DNA of 64,000 nt. Origin: Cylindrobasidium torrendii FP15055 ss-10 (taxonomy: Eukaryota > Basidiomycota > Agaricomycetes > Agaricales > Physalacriaceae). Of this stretch, positions 35,252 through 48,329 are shown piece by piece (position 1 is the stretch's first letter; every line of letters begins with the position of its first letter). A program made the position numbers and the translations under genes. The DNA lies in assembly GCA_000934385.1 (NCBI GenBank), contig KN880433.1, positions 186,001 through 250,000 on the forward strand, read 5' to 3'. The notes under the pieces are model-generated. The model was not told the DNA's origin, searched no databases, and saw nothing but the letters and a program-made list of their open reading frames with translations.

Positions 35252-36388
35252 ATGCTCCTACAATCGGAGAGCGACCACAAGACGAAGCCTGGCCAGGTGC
35301 GGACATGAGTACCGCCCAGTTTCCTAGCTTGCTGAACCCATACACTACAGGATTTCCAGTCAGATGCTCCTCCGCCAGCATATACGGAAGTTGGCCCAAC
35401 TCTCTCAGACTCACCATCAACGGCTAGCTCAAGTCATTTTGCTACATCGACGGCCAGCTCAAGCTTCGCACCATTCCCATCTGGCTCCCATCATTTTGCA
35501 GCAGTTTCAACATCGTCCCCTGGTCCCAGACACTTAGAGGCCCCACTCCTGCCGTCGCGCCCTCAGTCCACTGGGACACCACAGAGTGCGCCCTTGCTAC
35601 ATTCACGTAGCTCCAGCCATTTCGCAACATCTTCGACTGGCCCCTCGACGTTGTCACCCAGGCCGAGATACTCAGAGCCGCCCAGCCCTCGGCCCATTCC
35701 GTCTCCACAGAGCAGTTTGACCACCCCTTCTACTCCAAAAACTGGCGCGACCAACTTTGTGAATGTCTATCGCTATTTCAACGACATCACTGGCTCCTTC
35801 TTTGTCGACCCCACGCTTCAAGTTCATCCTTCTCTCCTTGCCCCTCTGCCTGAGGGAGAAGTCGAGTCGAACAGAAAGAACTTGAACTTTGGGACGATGG
35901 CAGGCGTGATCCAGGTGGAGGTCACCATTGTGCAAAGTGCTCCAATCCAGCGGGATATAACCCGCCCGCCTCGGTGTACAATCCAGATCAAAAATAAGCT
36001 TGGGCTCTCCATGTTGCGACTGGCGCGTCTCCTTCCCTGTGTGACTGTGACTTAAACTGACAAATGGGCGTAGCATGCTCCCGACGCACGACAGCGTCTA
36101 CCCATCTTCATTCGCATGTGGTCGAGATGTGGGCCTTTGCGCCTCTACCTTTCTCGCTCTTTCGTCGGGGTGCTCACCGTCTCCGGGAGCATCGCACCAA
36201 TCTTCATTTCCGACCGTGTTGCACCTTACGTCCACTCCATGGATGACACCAACGGGTCGAGGCGCTACTTCTTTGGAGACATGGCTTCATGCCCATGGAA
36301 TAGTCCCAACGAAAAGACCTGGATGGGCGACGAATGTGTGTTGGAATCCTTGATTGCGCCTATCCATCTGGCATTCGACGACGAGTAG
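35252..36388 (+). CDS. DUF7330-like protein
   Basis: Four exons (35252-35296, 35351-35929, about 35987-36022, about 36077-36388). The N-terminal third is disordered with Ser/Pro repeats (DAPPPAYTEVG; SSSHFATSTASSSF). The folded part reads FVNVYRYFNDITGSFFVDPT, LLAPLPEGEVESNRKNLNF, RLYLSRSFVGVLTVSGSI, RRYFFGDMAS and WMGDECVLESLIAPIHLAF. I recall this pattern (FVID, RKNL, FVGD, W.GDE..LES) as the beta-rich DUF7330 domain common in Agaricomycetes, whose role is unknown. The third exon boundary is the least certain. Confidence 0.65.
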
Positions 36389-36604
36389 ACTCTTCAACGA
36401 GGCTTCTTAACGAGGCTAAACCTCATGCATATTTATTATACCATCTCAACCCGTCGGACTATGAATCAAACCTATACCGCAATGGAAATGTCTAAATGCT
36501 TTGAACATGCACTTGAACATGTCCTGGACATCGTGCTCCTTTTCTATCAGGCTTCATGACTAGATGAAACCGGCTCTGGCCTGCCAGTGGAGTTGCACTC
36601 CTCA

Positions 36605-37827
36605 TCACCGCCGAGTCGACCTCCGTTTCCGCTTACTCCCCCCATCCTCGTCCTCGTCGTTAAACTCAGACGGCGCCTTCCGTTTGTTAGATTTCGGCAT
36701 AACCTCCTCGCTGCTCGCCTCTGAATCTTCATCGACTTCTTTCTTTGCACGCGCCGATTTGCTCTTCTTGGTAGCCTTTGGCTTGGCCACCGCCTTGACC
36801 TTTCTATTCGACTTGGACTCTGCGGTAACAAGGTCATTGTCCCAGCCACCCTTGGAGGCAAGTAAGGCTATCGCATCCCAGGCCTCTTCAGAGACGCGTT
36901 GCACGCTCAGTCGGGGGCGAATGAGTAGTCCCATGTCTACACTCGTCAGATTACTGGTGTCATTCAAACAGAAGGGTTTTACGCACTTTTGATAGCTTCT
37001 ATGCCTTCTGAACCTATGTACGAGAGACGTTCGGGGAGGTCGTCAATGGTCTTTGATGATACCCATTTGAGCAGCGAAAGCGACACGAAGTGAGGTGTTC
37101 TCTCGACGAATTTTAGGTCGACCATGAACCACTTCGGGGAGTCCTCATTTGATTTCTGGGGACAAGGTGTGAATAGATGTAGTTACATGTTGTTGAGATG
37201 CTCACTGGGTCGAAATAAGGATGTGACCTTGAGGTATACGTTAGCGGACATCCTCAAGTTCCGTATTTAAACTCACGAATCCCACGCAGTGACTGGATGT
37301 GTCAGTCTCTGGATAGTAGAATCAGGTTAAATGTGCTTACAGTCAGGATATCCTTCCTTTGCAACCTGGACAAACGTACATGTCAAACTGTGTTCTTCTT
37401 AAGATTGCTGGGACAAGGAGCAGTACCTCTGCGAAAGCTGCGATACCTGGATGGAGTTGTCAGGCGAGCTACACGTTGCCGTTGTGTCACGCACCTGGAT
37501 TACTACAATTTGAATGATAGAACAATGCCTTGAAATGTTTGCTTCAGAACTGACGAGAATAATGAGTAGTACTCAAGGAACTCACTTTGTCTCCGACTTG
37601 CATCTCCTTCATCATGTTCCTTGCCTCATAATTCCGCACGCCCTCCCACGCAGATGTTCCTACCGACTCAAAGTCATCCACGCTGAACTGGGAACAGTTG
37701 TTATTCATTTGTTGACACTAGGCGGTAAAGCTGTTTGCACCTTCACGTCCTTACCCTTGACTATTCTCGAATCTGGTTCGGCTTTCAATAACCACTTCCG
37801 ATGCGTTGACGTCGATGTTGAAGCCAT
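36605..37827 (-). CDS. THYN1: EVE-domain protein (thymocyte nuclear protein 1 family)
   Basis: Begins MASTSTSTHRKWLLKAEPDS; the KAEPD motif and WEGVRNYEARNMMKEMQVGD are EVE hallmarks. FYHSNC, GIAAFAEVAKEGYPD, WFMVDLKFVERTPHFVSL, LLIRPRLSVQRVSEEAWDAI complete the domain. The C-terminal 90 aa are Lys/Glu-rich nuclear-type sequence. EVE is a PUA-like fold thought to read modified bases in DNA or RNA. The gene has about ten exons, five of which are micro-exons of 22, 16, 25, 20 and 34 nt between 37206 and 37528; all keep frame. Confidence 0.92.
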
Positions 37828-38229
37828 GCTTTGGACTAGCACTGTAGTACGCGTCTTAGTAAAGTGATGGTGGACGGAGGTAAGACGCGACCATGATCGG
37901 CTGCCATGGCCGAATGTTACATAGCTTTCCTAGCGTATATCAAAGGCTAGCATAAGGGCGCTGAGATTATGATACATCCACCAGAGTATTGTTCACCGCC
38001 GCCCTACAGATTATCAATGGGAGGCATCGGACTTATTCAACTTTGAGAGGTAACTGGAACTCGAAATCCCCGAAGAATGCAGTAGTAGTCCATCCATTTG
38101 CTAGTATATACATGTTTTATGAGCATAGTCCAAGAGTTCATTCATACATTAGCGTTTCCACAGTAACATCCTCCTCCGTCCTTTATCACTCTTCATATTC
38201 GTCGAGCCGGGTGTATCGTGCAGTCCGAG
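37828..38229. promoter_or_regulatory. spacer between tandem minus-strand genes
   Basis: Holds the promoter of the EVE gene and the 3' end of phospholipase C. No coding signal seen. Confidence 0.4.
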
Positions 38230-41084
38230 TCAAACGGAAGGTGGCAGGTCCTCTACTTCCATCTTGACGAACAAGGTCGAAAACAAGAACTGTGAAAGCT
38301 GCTCGTCGTGCAAAGGTAGGTGCCTGTACCCTCTCCCCATCGTCACGAGTGGAATGCAATATTTAGCAACTGTGCCCTCGTCCTCACCATCATCCCGCAC
38401 CGAAAACTCCACAAACATCAGTTCGAACATGTCTCCGACGCAGTCGAACGGAATGACGAGCTTGTCGTTCCATACGGGGTTGAAGCCATTGTTCTTGATA
38501 GCTTTTGTCGATGCAGTGGGAGCAGCTTGGGTCTCCGACAGGACACCGTCCGCTGTAAGCCACAACGGGGCATGAAGCGTCACGGACACGATAGGATCAA
38601 TGGTCGACTTCTCGACAATCTCAGCACCCGTCTTGTCTTTCGCCCGCGGCAGCTGCTGGGCAGAGATGACCTGGTAGCAGGTGAGTGAGATAGACTATGC
38701 CTAGGTCAAAAAGGGCATACATCGACCACCAAACGGTGTTTTGTCCTCTTTTTCAGTAACTCTTCGCCACCAGGGAGAAGAGCAGGGGGCTTCAGAACCC
38801 AGCCTGAACGTCCATTGCGCAAGAACATAGCTTGAGTAATTAGGTAGCCCAAGTCTAACGTATGCGTCGGGTGTAAGAATCGCGAGAAACACTGGTGAGA
38901 CACTGACCGAATGTTTGCCAGTTGATTGCCACGACTTGGGAACCCAAGCTCCAATACGTCTGCGGTTCATAGTTTGTCGAACTCACGCGGGTGCCCTTCG
39001 GATATACCCTAACCATGTTGGATTGTGTGTGCCGAATCATCTGCACGCTAGCCTGCCTCTTCGCACGGTTTTCTGACAAAGAGAAAATGTGTTCGGGGGA
39101 ATATAGATCGGGGTGCTTGAAGCCAAGGCATTTCACACCGACCGTGTATACAAGAAGGGACGCAAGTCGGAGAGACATATGGGGCTCGGGTGCAGGTTTG
39201 TTCTTCCCCCGTATAGATGCCAATTTCCCCTTCAGTTTGCCCTTGAGAGCACCAATCTTGCCCGGTGATTCTTCGTCAGATTCAGACGACGAGCTCGAGC
39301 TTGAAGTCATAGCTTCAGCTTCAGCTTGCAGCCTTTGCTTCTGTAGTGCTGCCATCTGTGCGGCAACCATGACGTTCTTTGCCTGAAAGGACAGGCGTTA
39401 GGCAGCGAATATGCAATGGCCATGCTTTGGAGACTAACCTTGAGAAGAATTTTACCCTTCAGCGCGTTGGGGCTAGGCAGCACGGTTAACGGTGGGCGAT
39501 TTTCAAGAGGCTCCTGCACGAGGGTTTCTCCAAAGACAGTAGACATGATGTCCACAATCTTATCCTGCTGCTTTACGCCGCAATGAATCTCTGCAGAGAT
39601 AATGATGGCATACGGAGAGGTGACGAAAGCATATTTGACGATGGCTTCGCAGACGTTGCGCACCGACACGACGGATGTTAGTGTCTTGCCATGGTAAACG
39701 ACGGGTTCGCCGTCATCACCGTCGTATATGTCCACTTCAATCGTCGGTTAGCGTAGAAGATGATCATATAGCTCAGGCTTACTTTCTACACTGCGACAGC
39801 TATGCAGCAATGCACGTATATAACCCTCAATGGTACTGACACCTACAAGCTGGTGGCCGACGAGGTAGGTATTGTGTGATGATGAGATGTAGTAGTGCGA
39901 CATTGGATGGTCCATGTCTTGCCACACGGGGTGATGCTGTTCGGTGAAGGGTGTGTTCTCCTGGGATGACAAGAAAGATGTGAAGGATTGAAGGGACATG
40001 ACGGCCTCGTTTGGTGAGAACTTGGCAAATATGTGAGATGCATCAGCTTGAGACTGGAATAGAGTCAGTCAGTCGTGTAGAATTGCGTAGGGATGTTACC
40101 TTTTGTGTATCCACTAGGAATTTAGTAAACCCAGGCAAGTCTAGGGTTCCAAGGTTCTTGTAGACCAGTTCAATATCTGGACGCCGCTTGAGGAGTTTTA
40201 CGAGGCGCCTGAATGCCTCGATGTCAAGGTATCCAAGCTTCTGGGTGTCCGCTTCCTTGAAATCATGGTCACCATTAGCTGCACTAGTACCCACTGCGGC
40301 CAATACACGCACCTCGAAATATTGTTTAACAACAACGGGCGGCAAGTCGACATTCAGACGTTTGACTAGCAGCTCAGCTTCCACCAAGTCAAGTTTGTTG
40401 TCCCCACTCTTGTCCGCGCCCTTCCAGTACTGTTTCTCCCAAACCGCGTCGCGAACTTCGATGTTACCAAGCCCAGTCATCAAGCCCTGCCTGATAGCTT
40501 GCAGGCGGTTGAGAGTAGCGATCCAGGTGTCATATTGTGATTGGGTGTCCACGATAAAGTGCTTTGTTTTGTACGCGCCTTCGACGATGTAGATAATCGT
40601 GATCCAACGCGCCTCAAGCGCGGTCGGCAGTTTGAAGTCTTCGCGGTAATACTTGACTTGTGCGCCAGTTCGGATTTCTTTAATGGACTCGATGGGGACT
40701 GCAAGAATGTTGAGAAGGAGAAGAGAGGCTGGACAAGCACGCACTGATTCCAAAATGCTTGGACTGGTACACGATCTGCCCTTGGTCTGCATCGATTCGC
40801 ACGGTGACCCGCTTCTCCTTCTTCTTCGACACCTTCAGCATCGCCATACCCTTTTGCAGTTCGTCGGGAACGCTCATGTCGGGCAGTTCCGGTGGGGTTT
40901 GAGGTGTGGCCATCGTCACAGTTGGAGTACTCGACTGCCGCGGCTGCGCTGCATGCATGAAGCTCGGTATCCGGCCCGATTGCCGGGAAATCGAACTTCG
41001 GCCTCTTTTGCCGACCTCCAAGTTCTCAACAGGGTTCGTATGGACACACATTGGAACGCAAGGGATTACGCTCATGGAGTGCAT
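38230..41084 (-). CDS. PLC1: phosphoinositide-specific phospholipase C
   Basis: Domains in order: disordered N-terminus with a basic patch; PH-like region (VRIDADQGQIVYQSKHFGI..IPIESIKEIRTGAQ); EF hands (WKGADKSGDNKLDLVEAELL); X half with YYISSSHNTYLVGHQL, DIYDGDDGEPVVYHGKTLTS and SAEIHCGVKQQ; an acidic linker; Y half with LASLLVYTVGVKCLG and SQVVAINWQTF; and a C-terminal C2 domain ending VKMEVEDLPPSV. The catalytic His of SSHNT and the second His of EIHC are present. It hydrolyses PIP2 to IP3 and DAG at the membrane. The first 45 residues are uncertain (ATGs at 41084 and 41075). Confidence 0.95.
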
Positions 41085-41163
41085 CACAAGCAGATATGTA
41101 TTGGAGTGGTGTAATCATTAAACAGATCTACTGTAAGTCTCGTTAAGCTGGTGAACATATCCT

Positions 41164-42475
41164 TCAGATCTGCGCTGCAACATGCGCCTCGACCTTGCTG
41201 GCGTCCACCCCACCAATAGAGGCTCCCTCTGGTGCTTCGGAGACACATCTTTCACAGCTGCACGCAAACTTCCAGCCGCGCGCGAGCTCCGCACGACGGC
41301 GTCGGCGACCATCTTCAACCGTTTCGTCTTCATGCAATGTGGGGTCGACGTACGAGATCGTAAGTTCATCACCCTTCTTAAGGTCGCGGGCAGCAATGAG
41401 GTGCAACTCCGATGTCCCAGAAGAGAACGACGGCCGGGCAGACGGTGAGCAGGAATGTGGGAGATACGCCGAAAGAGTGTAAAATGCCGAGCCAATCTGG
41501 CGCGCAGTACCGTAGGGCGTGCGCGTACGCTCCTGGTCCTCAGGTCGATCAGCAAACTTCGGCTGTTGGTTGTGTTATTGTTAAAAACCATCATGATGAA
41601 CTTGTCTGCATACCCTATCAGAACGTCCGCCACCATAGGTAACACCAAACGAGTTATATGCGAGCTTGCCAATGAGGATGGCCATGCGCTCGTCGTTGAC
41701 AAATTTGTTGAGGTCGGGCATAGCTGCCCCAAGGACGTTCCCAAGAAGAGTGGTGTCCTCCGGGCTGATTTCGACTTCGATGAATCGCAGGCGTTCCATG
41801 TGGTCCCCGAGACCATAGTCATCTCCGGACGAATGTGTGAACTTCGGCGGTTTCGCGTCGATGCCGGACGCCAGCCTGACGGTCTCCATACTGATCTGGC
41901 GTGCCACAAATCGTCCTGCAAGGTATCTATCGTTCCGGTTGACCTTTTTCAAGTGTGCAGCATATTCCGCCTCGACTCGTGCACGCTTCTCCATGGCTTC
42001 CGGTGTCGGGGGCGCTATGGGGATGGGCTCGGGCAGAGGACGCTCAGTCGTGAACAACAGGTTGTGATAATCAGACTTGGACTCAATTTGACATGTTTTC
42101 GAGCAGTAAGTCGCGTCAATGAGGTCTCCCGGCGTTCTAAGTGCCAAGTCGGATTCGATGAGTCGAAGGCAGTGTGAGCAATGTGTGCCGGCAGCAGCCA
42201 AATCAGGATCCAGTGTGGCAACTACAGGCCATTCCTATGCCAAGAATGGGATCAAGTGCCCAACTCTTAGACCTCAAACACACCTTGTAAATTGTCTGAC
42301 CCTGTTGTACATCTTCCTTGAGAACGACGACCTTACGGTCTCCCTTGGATTCAATTGCCACCTTGAACTTCCCTTCGGGAGGGAAAACATCATAATAGCC
42401 TGCTCATACTCAGCATGGAGCCTACAGTTTACGAGGTGCTGCGACGCACCTCGAATCTTTGCTGAGTTCTAGAAT
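41164..42475 (-). CDS. SET-domain protein (SMYD/SET5-like), N-terminus uncertain
   Basis: The core reads RKVVVLKEDVQQGQTIYKEW, then a MYND-type Cys cluster (THCSHCLRLI...YCSKTCQIES), later LPHSCSPSARPSF (the NHSCxPN-like SET motif), KKGDELTISYVDP and a post-SET CSCERC. Known relatives methylate histones or ribosomal proteins. Upstream of KFKVAIESKG the frame is problematic. NCRLHAEYEQAIMM runs in one frame and FPPEGKFKVAIES in the next, and an A4 run (T4 on the coding strand) at 42384-42387 could hide a one-base insertion. No ATG fits cleanly upstream, so the 5' end is a guess. Confidence 0.82.
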
Positions 42476-42556
42476 AGCGGAGAGCGTGACAAATAGGGAT
42501 GTATTAGAACATGATGGACATGTAAAGCAGATAATATGGATACGACAACGAGGGGA

Positions 42557-43270
42557 TTATGCAGCAGCGTCCGGGTCTGTGACCTTGTCCCACTCCTGGG
42601 AAGATGTCTCGGATGGGGGACGGACGGGGCTCGTCTCGATATCATCAACAGTGTTGTCATCGGCAGCACTTACGTCCATGTCCATAAGTTGTACGATGAG
42701 CTAATAAAGAGTCAACACAACGCGGGGAGACGACAAGGAATTCACTAACCTTGAAGATAGGCTCGGGGACCGTCTTTTCGTAGATAACCATGAGCTCCAG
42801 AGGAGCAGGGTACACGCGGAGGGCGCGGAAAAATGCGAGCGAGGCAGGAAGGTAGAAGATGGGGCCTTGGAAAAGATGAACAAGAAGACGAGCAGACACA
42901 AAATTGAACGCACCTTGCATAGCAAGCTGTTCACCCATGCTGACTTGCGACATAAAGTAGTTTTCCCGTTCCGAAGGCCCGGCCGGCGCTTCCTCCTTCT
43001 TGACGCGCAAGTACGCCTCCCTCAGGTCGGCAGGGCTGACGGCTGAGGCGGCAGATTCCTCCTCGGCCTCCACCGTGGCAATCTTCTCGACGCGCTTCTT
43101 GTCCTTGCCTGCCGATGAACACGTTAGAATCGGAATGGCGATTATTGGGAATACGCACGCAGTTTCTTGCGGAAGGACGTATCATTTCTGCGCTTGTAGT
43201 CAAAGTAGACAGCATAGGCCAGGATGCCAGCGAAGGCAACACCGGCGACCGTGAGCACCCGGGAGGACAT
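42557..43270 (-). CDS. TOM20: mitochondrial import receptor TOM20
   Basis: Four exons. It opens MSSRVLTVAGVAFAGILAYA, the N-terminal membrane anchor, followed by VYFDYKRRNDTSFRKKLRKD. The TPR-like receptor domain contains REAYLRVKKEE, MSQVSMGEQLAMQGP, FYLPASLAFFRALRVYPAPL and YEKTVPEPIFKLIVQLMDMD. It docks presequences on the outer mitochondrial membrane. The start is 170 bp from the divergent PP4R3 gene. Confidence 0.95.
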
Positions 43271-43440
43271 GGTAGGTGTGGTGGTGGTGGTGGTAAGGAG
43301 AAAGGAAGAAGCCGAAAAACCTGTTGGGTGCGTGACGTTGGTTCGCGTGACATCACTCGTAGCTCGAACCTCTGTCTGTTTGCACGACGTCGGATTTCGA
43401 ACGAAACGACGCTGCAACAGCTTCCGCCTTTGCTGTCCCA

Positions 43441-46400
43441 ATGGATAGCGATGCCGTTCCCAAAGTTGCTTCAACTGAGGCCACGGTCGTTCCCGAATCC
43501 TCTGGCGGGGGAAATGAGCCAGAGCCCGGCATCAACAACAAGACGGAGACAGCCTCAGAAGAAGCCTCGCAGACGGGACCAACAACATCGGCTGTGAAGG
43601 GGGAAGAGGAGGATACGAGCCTTGAAGATGAGCTCAATGCTGCGCTGGCAGGAGACGGTGACGGAGAAGAGAGCGGGCCAACCGTGAAGGAAGAGCAGGA
43701 TGGGACATTGGACGAGGAGCTCAGCCAGGGAGAAATACCCGACTCCCGCAGTACAAGTGGAGAGGGCACGGTGGCTACTGCGGTTGAGGGCGCGGAGTGG
43801 CAGCAATCAGAGCACGAGAATGAAATGAAGCGCGTCAAGGTGCGCATATCAACACTACTTATGTGCTATTGCTCATTTCGTAGGTCTATCAACTCATTGG
43901 TGCTCGGTGGGTAGACCGGGGAACTGCTTTTTGCTTTGGCCATTTTTCCCAGGATGGCAGCGAGGCCCTGCTCACTGCACGGTCAGAGCGCAACTTCCAA
44001 GACGTTGTTCTCACCACTACTATTCGCTCAAGCGATGTCTACCAACGACAACAAGACACACTTATTGTGTGGACTGAGCCGGATGGTGTTGACTATGCTC
44101 TCAGTTTCCAGGAGCCCGAGGGATGCGCTGAGGTTTGGAACTTCATCGACGAGGTGCAACGTCATATGAGCACTGCCGGTGCGAATATTTCAAGCGCTGT
44201 CCTTCCCACAATGCTCATCACATAGACGCGCAGAGGAAAATGCAAATGCCATCTCGTCTTCTCCGTCACTGGGCTCCATGGGGTCGGACTCGGCGTCTAC
44301 CCAAATCATTCGAACTGGCCGCCTACCCCCACCAGAGCTATCGATAATCCCCGACATCGACAGTGCAATCAAGACCTTGGCGCGTATGCAGAATCTGAAG
44401 GAACGCATTTGTGAGCACATACAGGCAGAGGTACGCCCACAGCCACTTGCTCTATCGCGTCGCGCCTGAACGCGATCACTAGAACTACATCAAGATGCTG
44501 ATCGACATCATGGCCGTCGCCGAGCGCGACGAGGACGTCACGAGTCTGCATGCACTCAACTCCCTCATAATGACCATTCGTAAGCGCACATAGCGAACTT
44601 GTCGCGTCTCTGACCGCTGCAACAGTCACACTCAATGATCACAGCATGTACGAGCACATCTTGGAAGACGACCTCTTTCTCGGCGTGGTTGGCATGCTCG
44701 AATGTGCGGTTCTTGTCACCCTATCAACCTATGACTAACGTGCTCTCTTGTAGACGACCGCGAGTTGCCTGGTTTCAAGGCAAATTACCGCGAATTCCTG
44801 TCGGCGGCGACCGAATACCACGAACCTATTCCCTTCTCAGACCCATCCATCCAGAAGAAGATTCATCACACCTACCGCCTCCAATTCCTCAAGGATGTAG
44901 CCCTTGCGCGCTCCCTAGACGACTCCACATTCAACGTCCTCAACTCCTGTATCATCTTCAACCAAATCGACATCATCAGCCACATCCAGCAGGACCAGAC
45001 TTTCCTTCGCAAGATTGTGCGAATGTACGTTGATGAGGACATTCTCAACGGTGGTGGCAATAGGAAACGCCCCGAATCATCCAACGGCGAACTAAAGCCA
45101 CCCTCTGATAGCCCTTTGGAGGGCCTATCCGAAGAAGATGCCCTCAAGAGACGAGCAGAAGTCATTCTACTTATCCAGCAATTATGTGCTATGGGAAAGA
45201 ATGTACAGCTCCCTGCGCGCATGACTCTCTTTCGCTCTCTTGTGGACCGCGGTATACTTTTCGCTGTGCAATGGGCTCTTGGACAATATGAAAAAGCCGA
45301 CACGCAACGAGCTGTGATCAACGCTGGCGGCGAAATTCTATCTGCATTATTGGATCATGACATTAACGGTGTCCGAGGACATGTTCTCAAACAGGTCGTT
45401 GCTCTTGACAAGGAGCGAACTGCGGGCAAGAAGGGCGCCGAGAATCAAAAGACAATATTGGAGATGGCATGTTGTGTGATGGCGACGAGCAAGGACTTGG
45501 CGGTGCAATCGCTTGTAGGAGACGCACTCAAGACATGGTTGGATGTTCCACAGGATGCCAATGCGGCTGCGACATCGGAGGCCCATGTACGCGCTCGCCT
45601 TTTCTTCTTTCGACGCCATTAACTTGAAGAATAGCCTGGGCCTGCGAAGCAAGCATTGCGCAAGGACGAACCTGGGACAGAGCGATTTATGGAGTACTTC
45701 TACAAGGATTGTGTCAAAATCCTGCTCAGGCCTTTCGATGCGTTGGCCGATTGGCAAAATTGTGGAGGTGAGGCTGTCGCACTCTTTCTTGTACCTTGTA
45801 GCCTCAATGGATATCGCCCTCTAGCTTCCCTCTCTTTCACACGAGAACAGACTAATCAACACGTCTATCTATGCGATCTGCTTCATAATTTCGTGCAGCA
45901 GCACAACTTCCGCAGTCATTTCTTATTGATGTCGTCTGGCATTCTCCCGAAGCTTCCAACCTTATTCAAAGCGCGCGACAAGCACTTGCAGCACGGTCTG
46001 TGTCACCCATAGTCAAGATACCGCCATTACTTACCACTTTTCTAGCCTCGTTCCGGATCTTTCGTTTGATTCTCAAGCAAGCAAATCCTAACATGCTTGC
46101 CCAGCTCATTAAGCTGGATTTGTTGAAGCCCATCTTGGATCTCACACTACGAGAGTCAAGACGAGACAACCTGCTCAGTTGCTCGTGTCAAGACTACTTC
46201 ACCTTCATGATGAAGGTGTGTTTCTTGGCTGCTGTATCTGTCCCCTACTCATCCTTCTTTCTAGGAGAATCTGAAGGAGCTCATCAAACACTGCATGGTC
46301 AACCACGAGGATGAAATCAAGGCGTTGTGCAAAACCCCGCTCGGGGCGACTCGTTTTCAAATGTTCATTCAACGCTATGAACGCAACAACGAGCCTCCAC

Positions 46401-47248
46401 CTCCCGAAGAGGTCAAGACGGAGAAATCAGATTTGTCTGAATTGTGGGTCAATAGGAGCGGACTGGACATTGAAGAAGAGAGCTACTTCAATGGCGATGA
46501 TGACGACGACGACATTATTCCGGCGATTTCTACTCAGTGGTCTCGAAGTGGCTCGTTGCCATTCGCGAACCAGCGAGTGTCTCTGAAGCGCAAGCGCAAT
46601 GTCGGTCACGCGCGGAATATCTCTGGGTTCAGCTTCCCCAAAAGCGGCTTGGTGGACAAGGAGCACAAGGGGAAACAGAAAAAGAAGGACGGAAAGGCAT
46701 CGTTGGTGGATTATGATGATGACGAGAGCTCGGGTGATGAGATAGGCCCGCACGAGAGCGAGCAGCGAACGATCAGTCCTTCGCCGCCGCCATCGCTTCC
46801 TGACCCAGACGAGTTCGACGATGACGAAACCGCAGACGAAGACGAGAAGATAGAAAGGATGTTGGAGGAACTTCATTCTCAGACTTCTTCTCGACCGGAG
46901 TCGCCAGCGCCTGGAATGATGTCAACACCTGCACTCCTACGGCCTGGAGAAAAACGAAGACGAGACGAGGACGAGGATGAGGATGAGATGGAGAGATTGG
47001 TGAAAACGAAGAAGCCGAATGTGGGCTCGAGAAAGGCATCCGCGCCGGTGAAAGGCACCAACACCAACGGCGCGAGCAAGGATGCTGAAGGGGACGACAA
47101 CATGGCCACTGGTGATGACCCACCCTCACAACCTCCGGCGAAGAAGCTCAAGCTGAAGATTGGCAGTCTCAGTACATCAACGAACTCGACCGCAAAGGCG
47201 GGTGATTCGGAGTCTGAACCGGGGCCCAAGGATGGGGATGCTGGATGA
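43441..47248 (+). CDS. PSY2: protein phosphatase 4 regulatory subunit 3 (SMEK/Psy2)
   Basis: About ten exons. The N-terminal 130 aa are acidic and disordered. The EVH1/PH-like domain begins VYQLIGARWVDRGTAFCFGH and ends around CAEVWNFIDEVQRHM. The SMK-1/DUF625 domain follows (YHEPIPFSDPSIQKKIHHTY, FLKDVALARSLDDSTFNVLN), then ARM-like repeats (LLDHDINGVRGHVLKQVVAL; FMEYFYKDCVKILLRPFDAL; ENLKELIKHCMVNH). The C-terminus is a long acidic and Lys-rich tail. It directs PP4 in DNA-damage and chromatin control. At about 44.2 kb the acceptor ACGCGCAG, not the earlier TAG, keeps the frame. Confidence 0.95.
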
Positions 47249-47954
47249 GGGAGGAACTATATGGTATAGATTTGACAATATGTGCGCTATGCGTTTGCTT
47301 GCTTGCTATTCTATTCTATTATCTTCGTCTCTCTTCGGTTCTTCTGTGCATCTCGGCGCTCCTGCCCCGTTTGTGTATCTCGTGTACTTACTTACATGGT
47401 ACCTGTCTGTCCAGTGTAGCTATATGACTCCCGTCGTTGTTGTGTCAGTTATGGGCGTGTTGTTGGAACGGACTATGCGCATAATTAGACAGTTTATGCA
47501 GACGGTATGGCTTAGAATGAAGGAAGAGATACCATGACAAGTAACCAAAGGTGGATGATACCTTACGGGCACTGAGATACTGAATACTAGTAAATCCTCA
47601 ACATCCAATCTTGAGAGGATAATTCTGCTGCAGGGGTTGCTACTTCAAATCTACTTTAGCATTCGACTTGCGTTCGACGGTGCAGTATTTTCGGACATCT
47701 CTCATCTGGCGTTCCAGTCCACACAACATCGTCAAGTCAAATCAAGGTCTCTTGGCATTGCCGGACCAAGCACATAGATATCTGTACGTATGCACATATA
47801 TATACTGAGGCGCGACTCCGTCGTCCTACTATCGTATCAAGGTCAGTAAATATTTACATACGAACGGATGTTCACCGAGAGCATACGTAGGGGGAGGAGG
47901 AAACAAAACATTGACTGGCAAGCATCGAGTCTCGGTAAACATAGTCCAGGGAAT

Positions 47955-48085
47955 ACGGTACACAGACCATTCCGTAGTTGCAGAGGGCACGCAGCACCGC
48001 TCCAGGATAGGAGGGTACTCAGCCCACTCCATGAGGGTACCACAGACCACTCCAAGTGAGGAGGGTACGCAGCCCACTCCATAGC
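47955..48085. repeat. imperfect minisatellite, about five units of 22-28 bp
   Basis: Units share the core GGGTACNCAGNCCACTCCA: GGTACACAGACCATTCCG, GGGCACGCAGCACCGCTCCA, GGGTACTCAGCCCACTCCAT, GGGTACCACAGACCACTCCA and GGGTACGCAGCCCACTCCAT. Unit length alternates between about 22 and 28 bp. Confidence 0.8.
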
Positions 48086-48329
48086 ACGACGCGTCCGCGC
48101 GCGCCGTTGGCACGACGCATAGGCGTGTACCGAGAACAAGCACCCCCATGAGAGGTGCTGCTCGAGGTTTGAGTACGTAGTTGAGATAAAGGAAAAGGGT
48201 CGGAAACTATGGACATGTAGATGAAATGATATCAAAACGGTGAGGGAGGACAGATGGGAAGCATATGTAGATAGAGAAAAGTCATTACGAGAGATGATGT
48301 GGGGAGGGGAAATTTTGTACTCTATGGGA

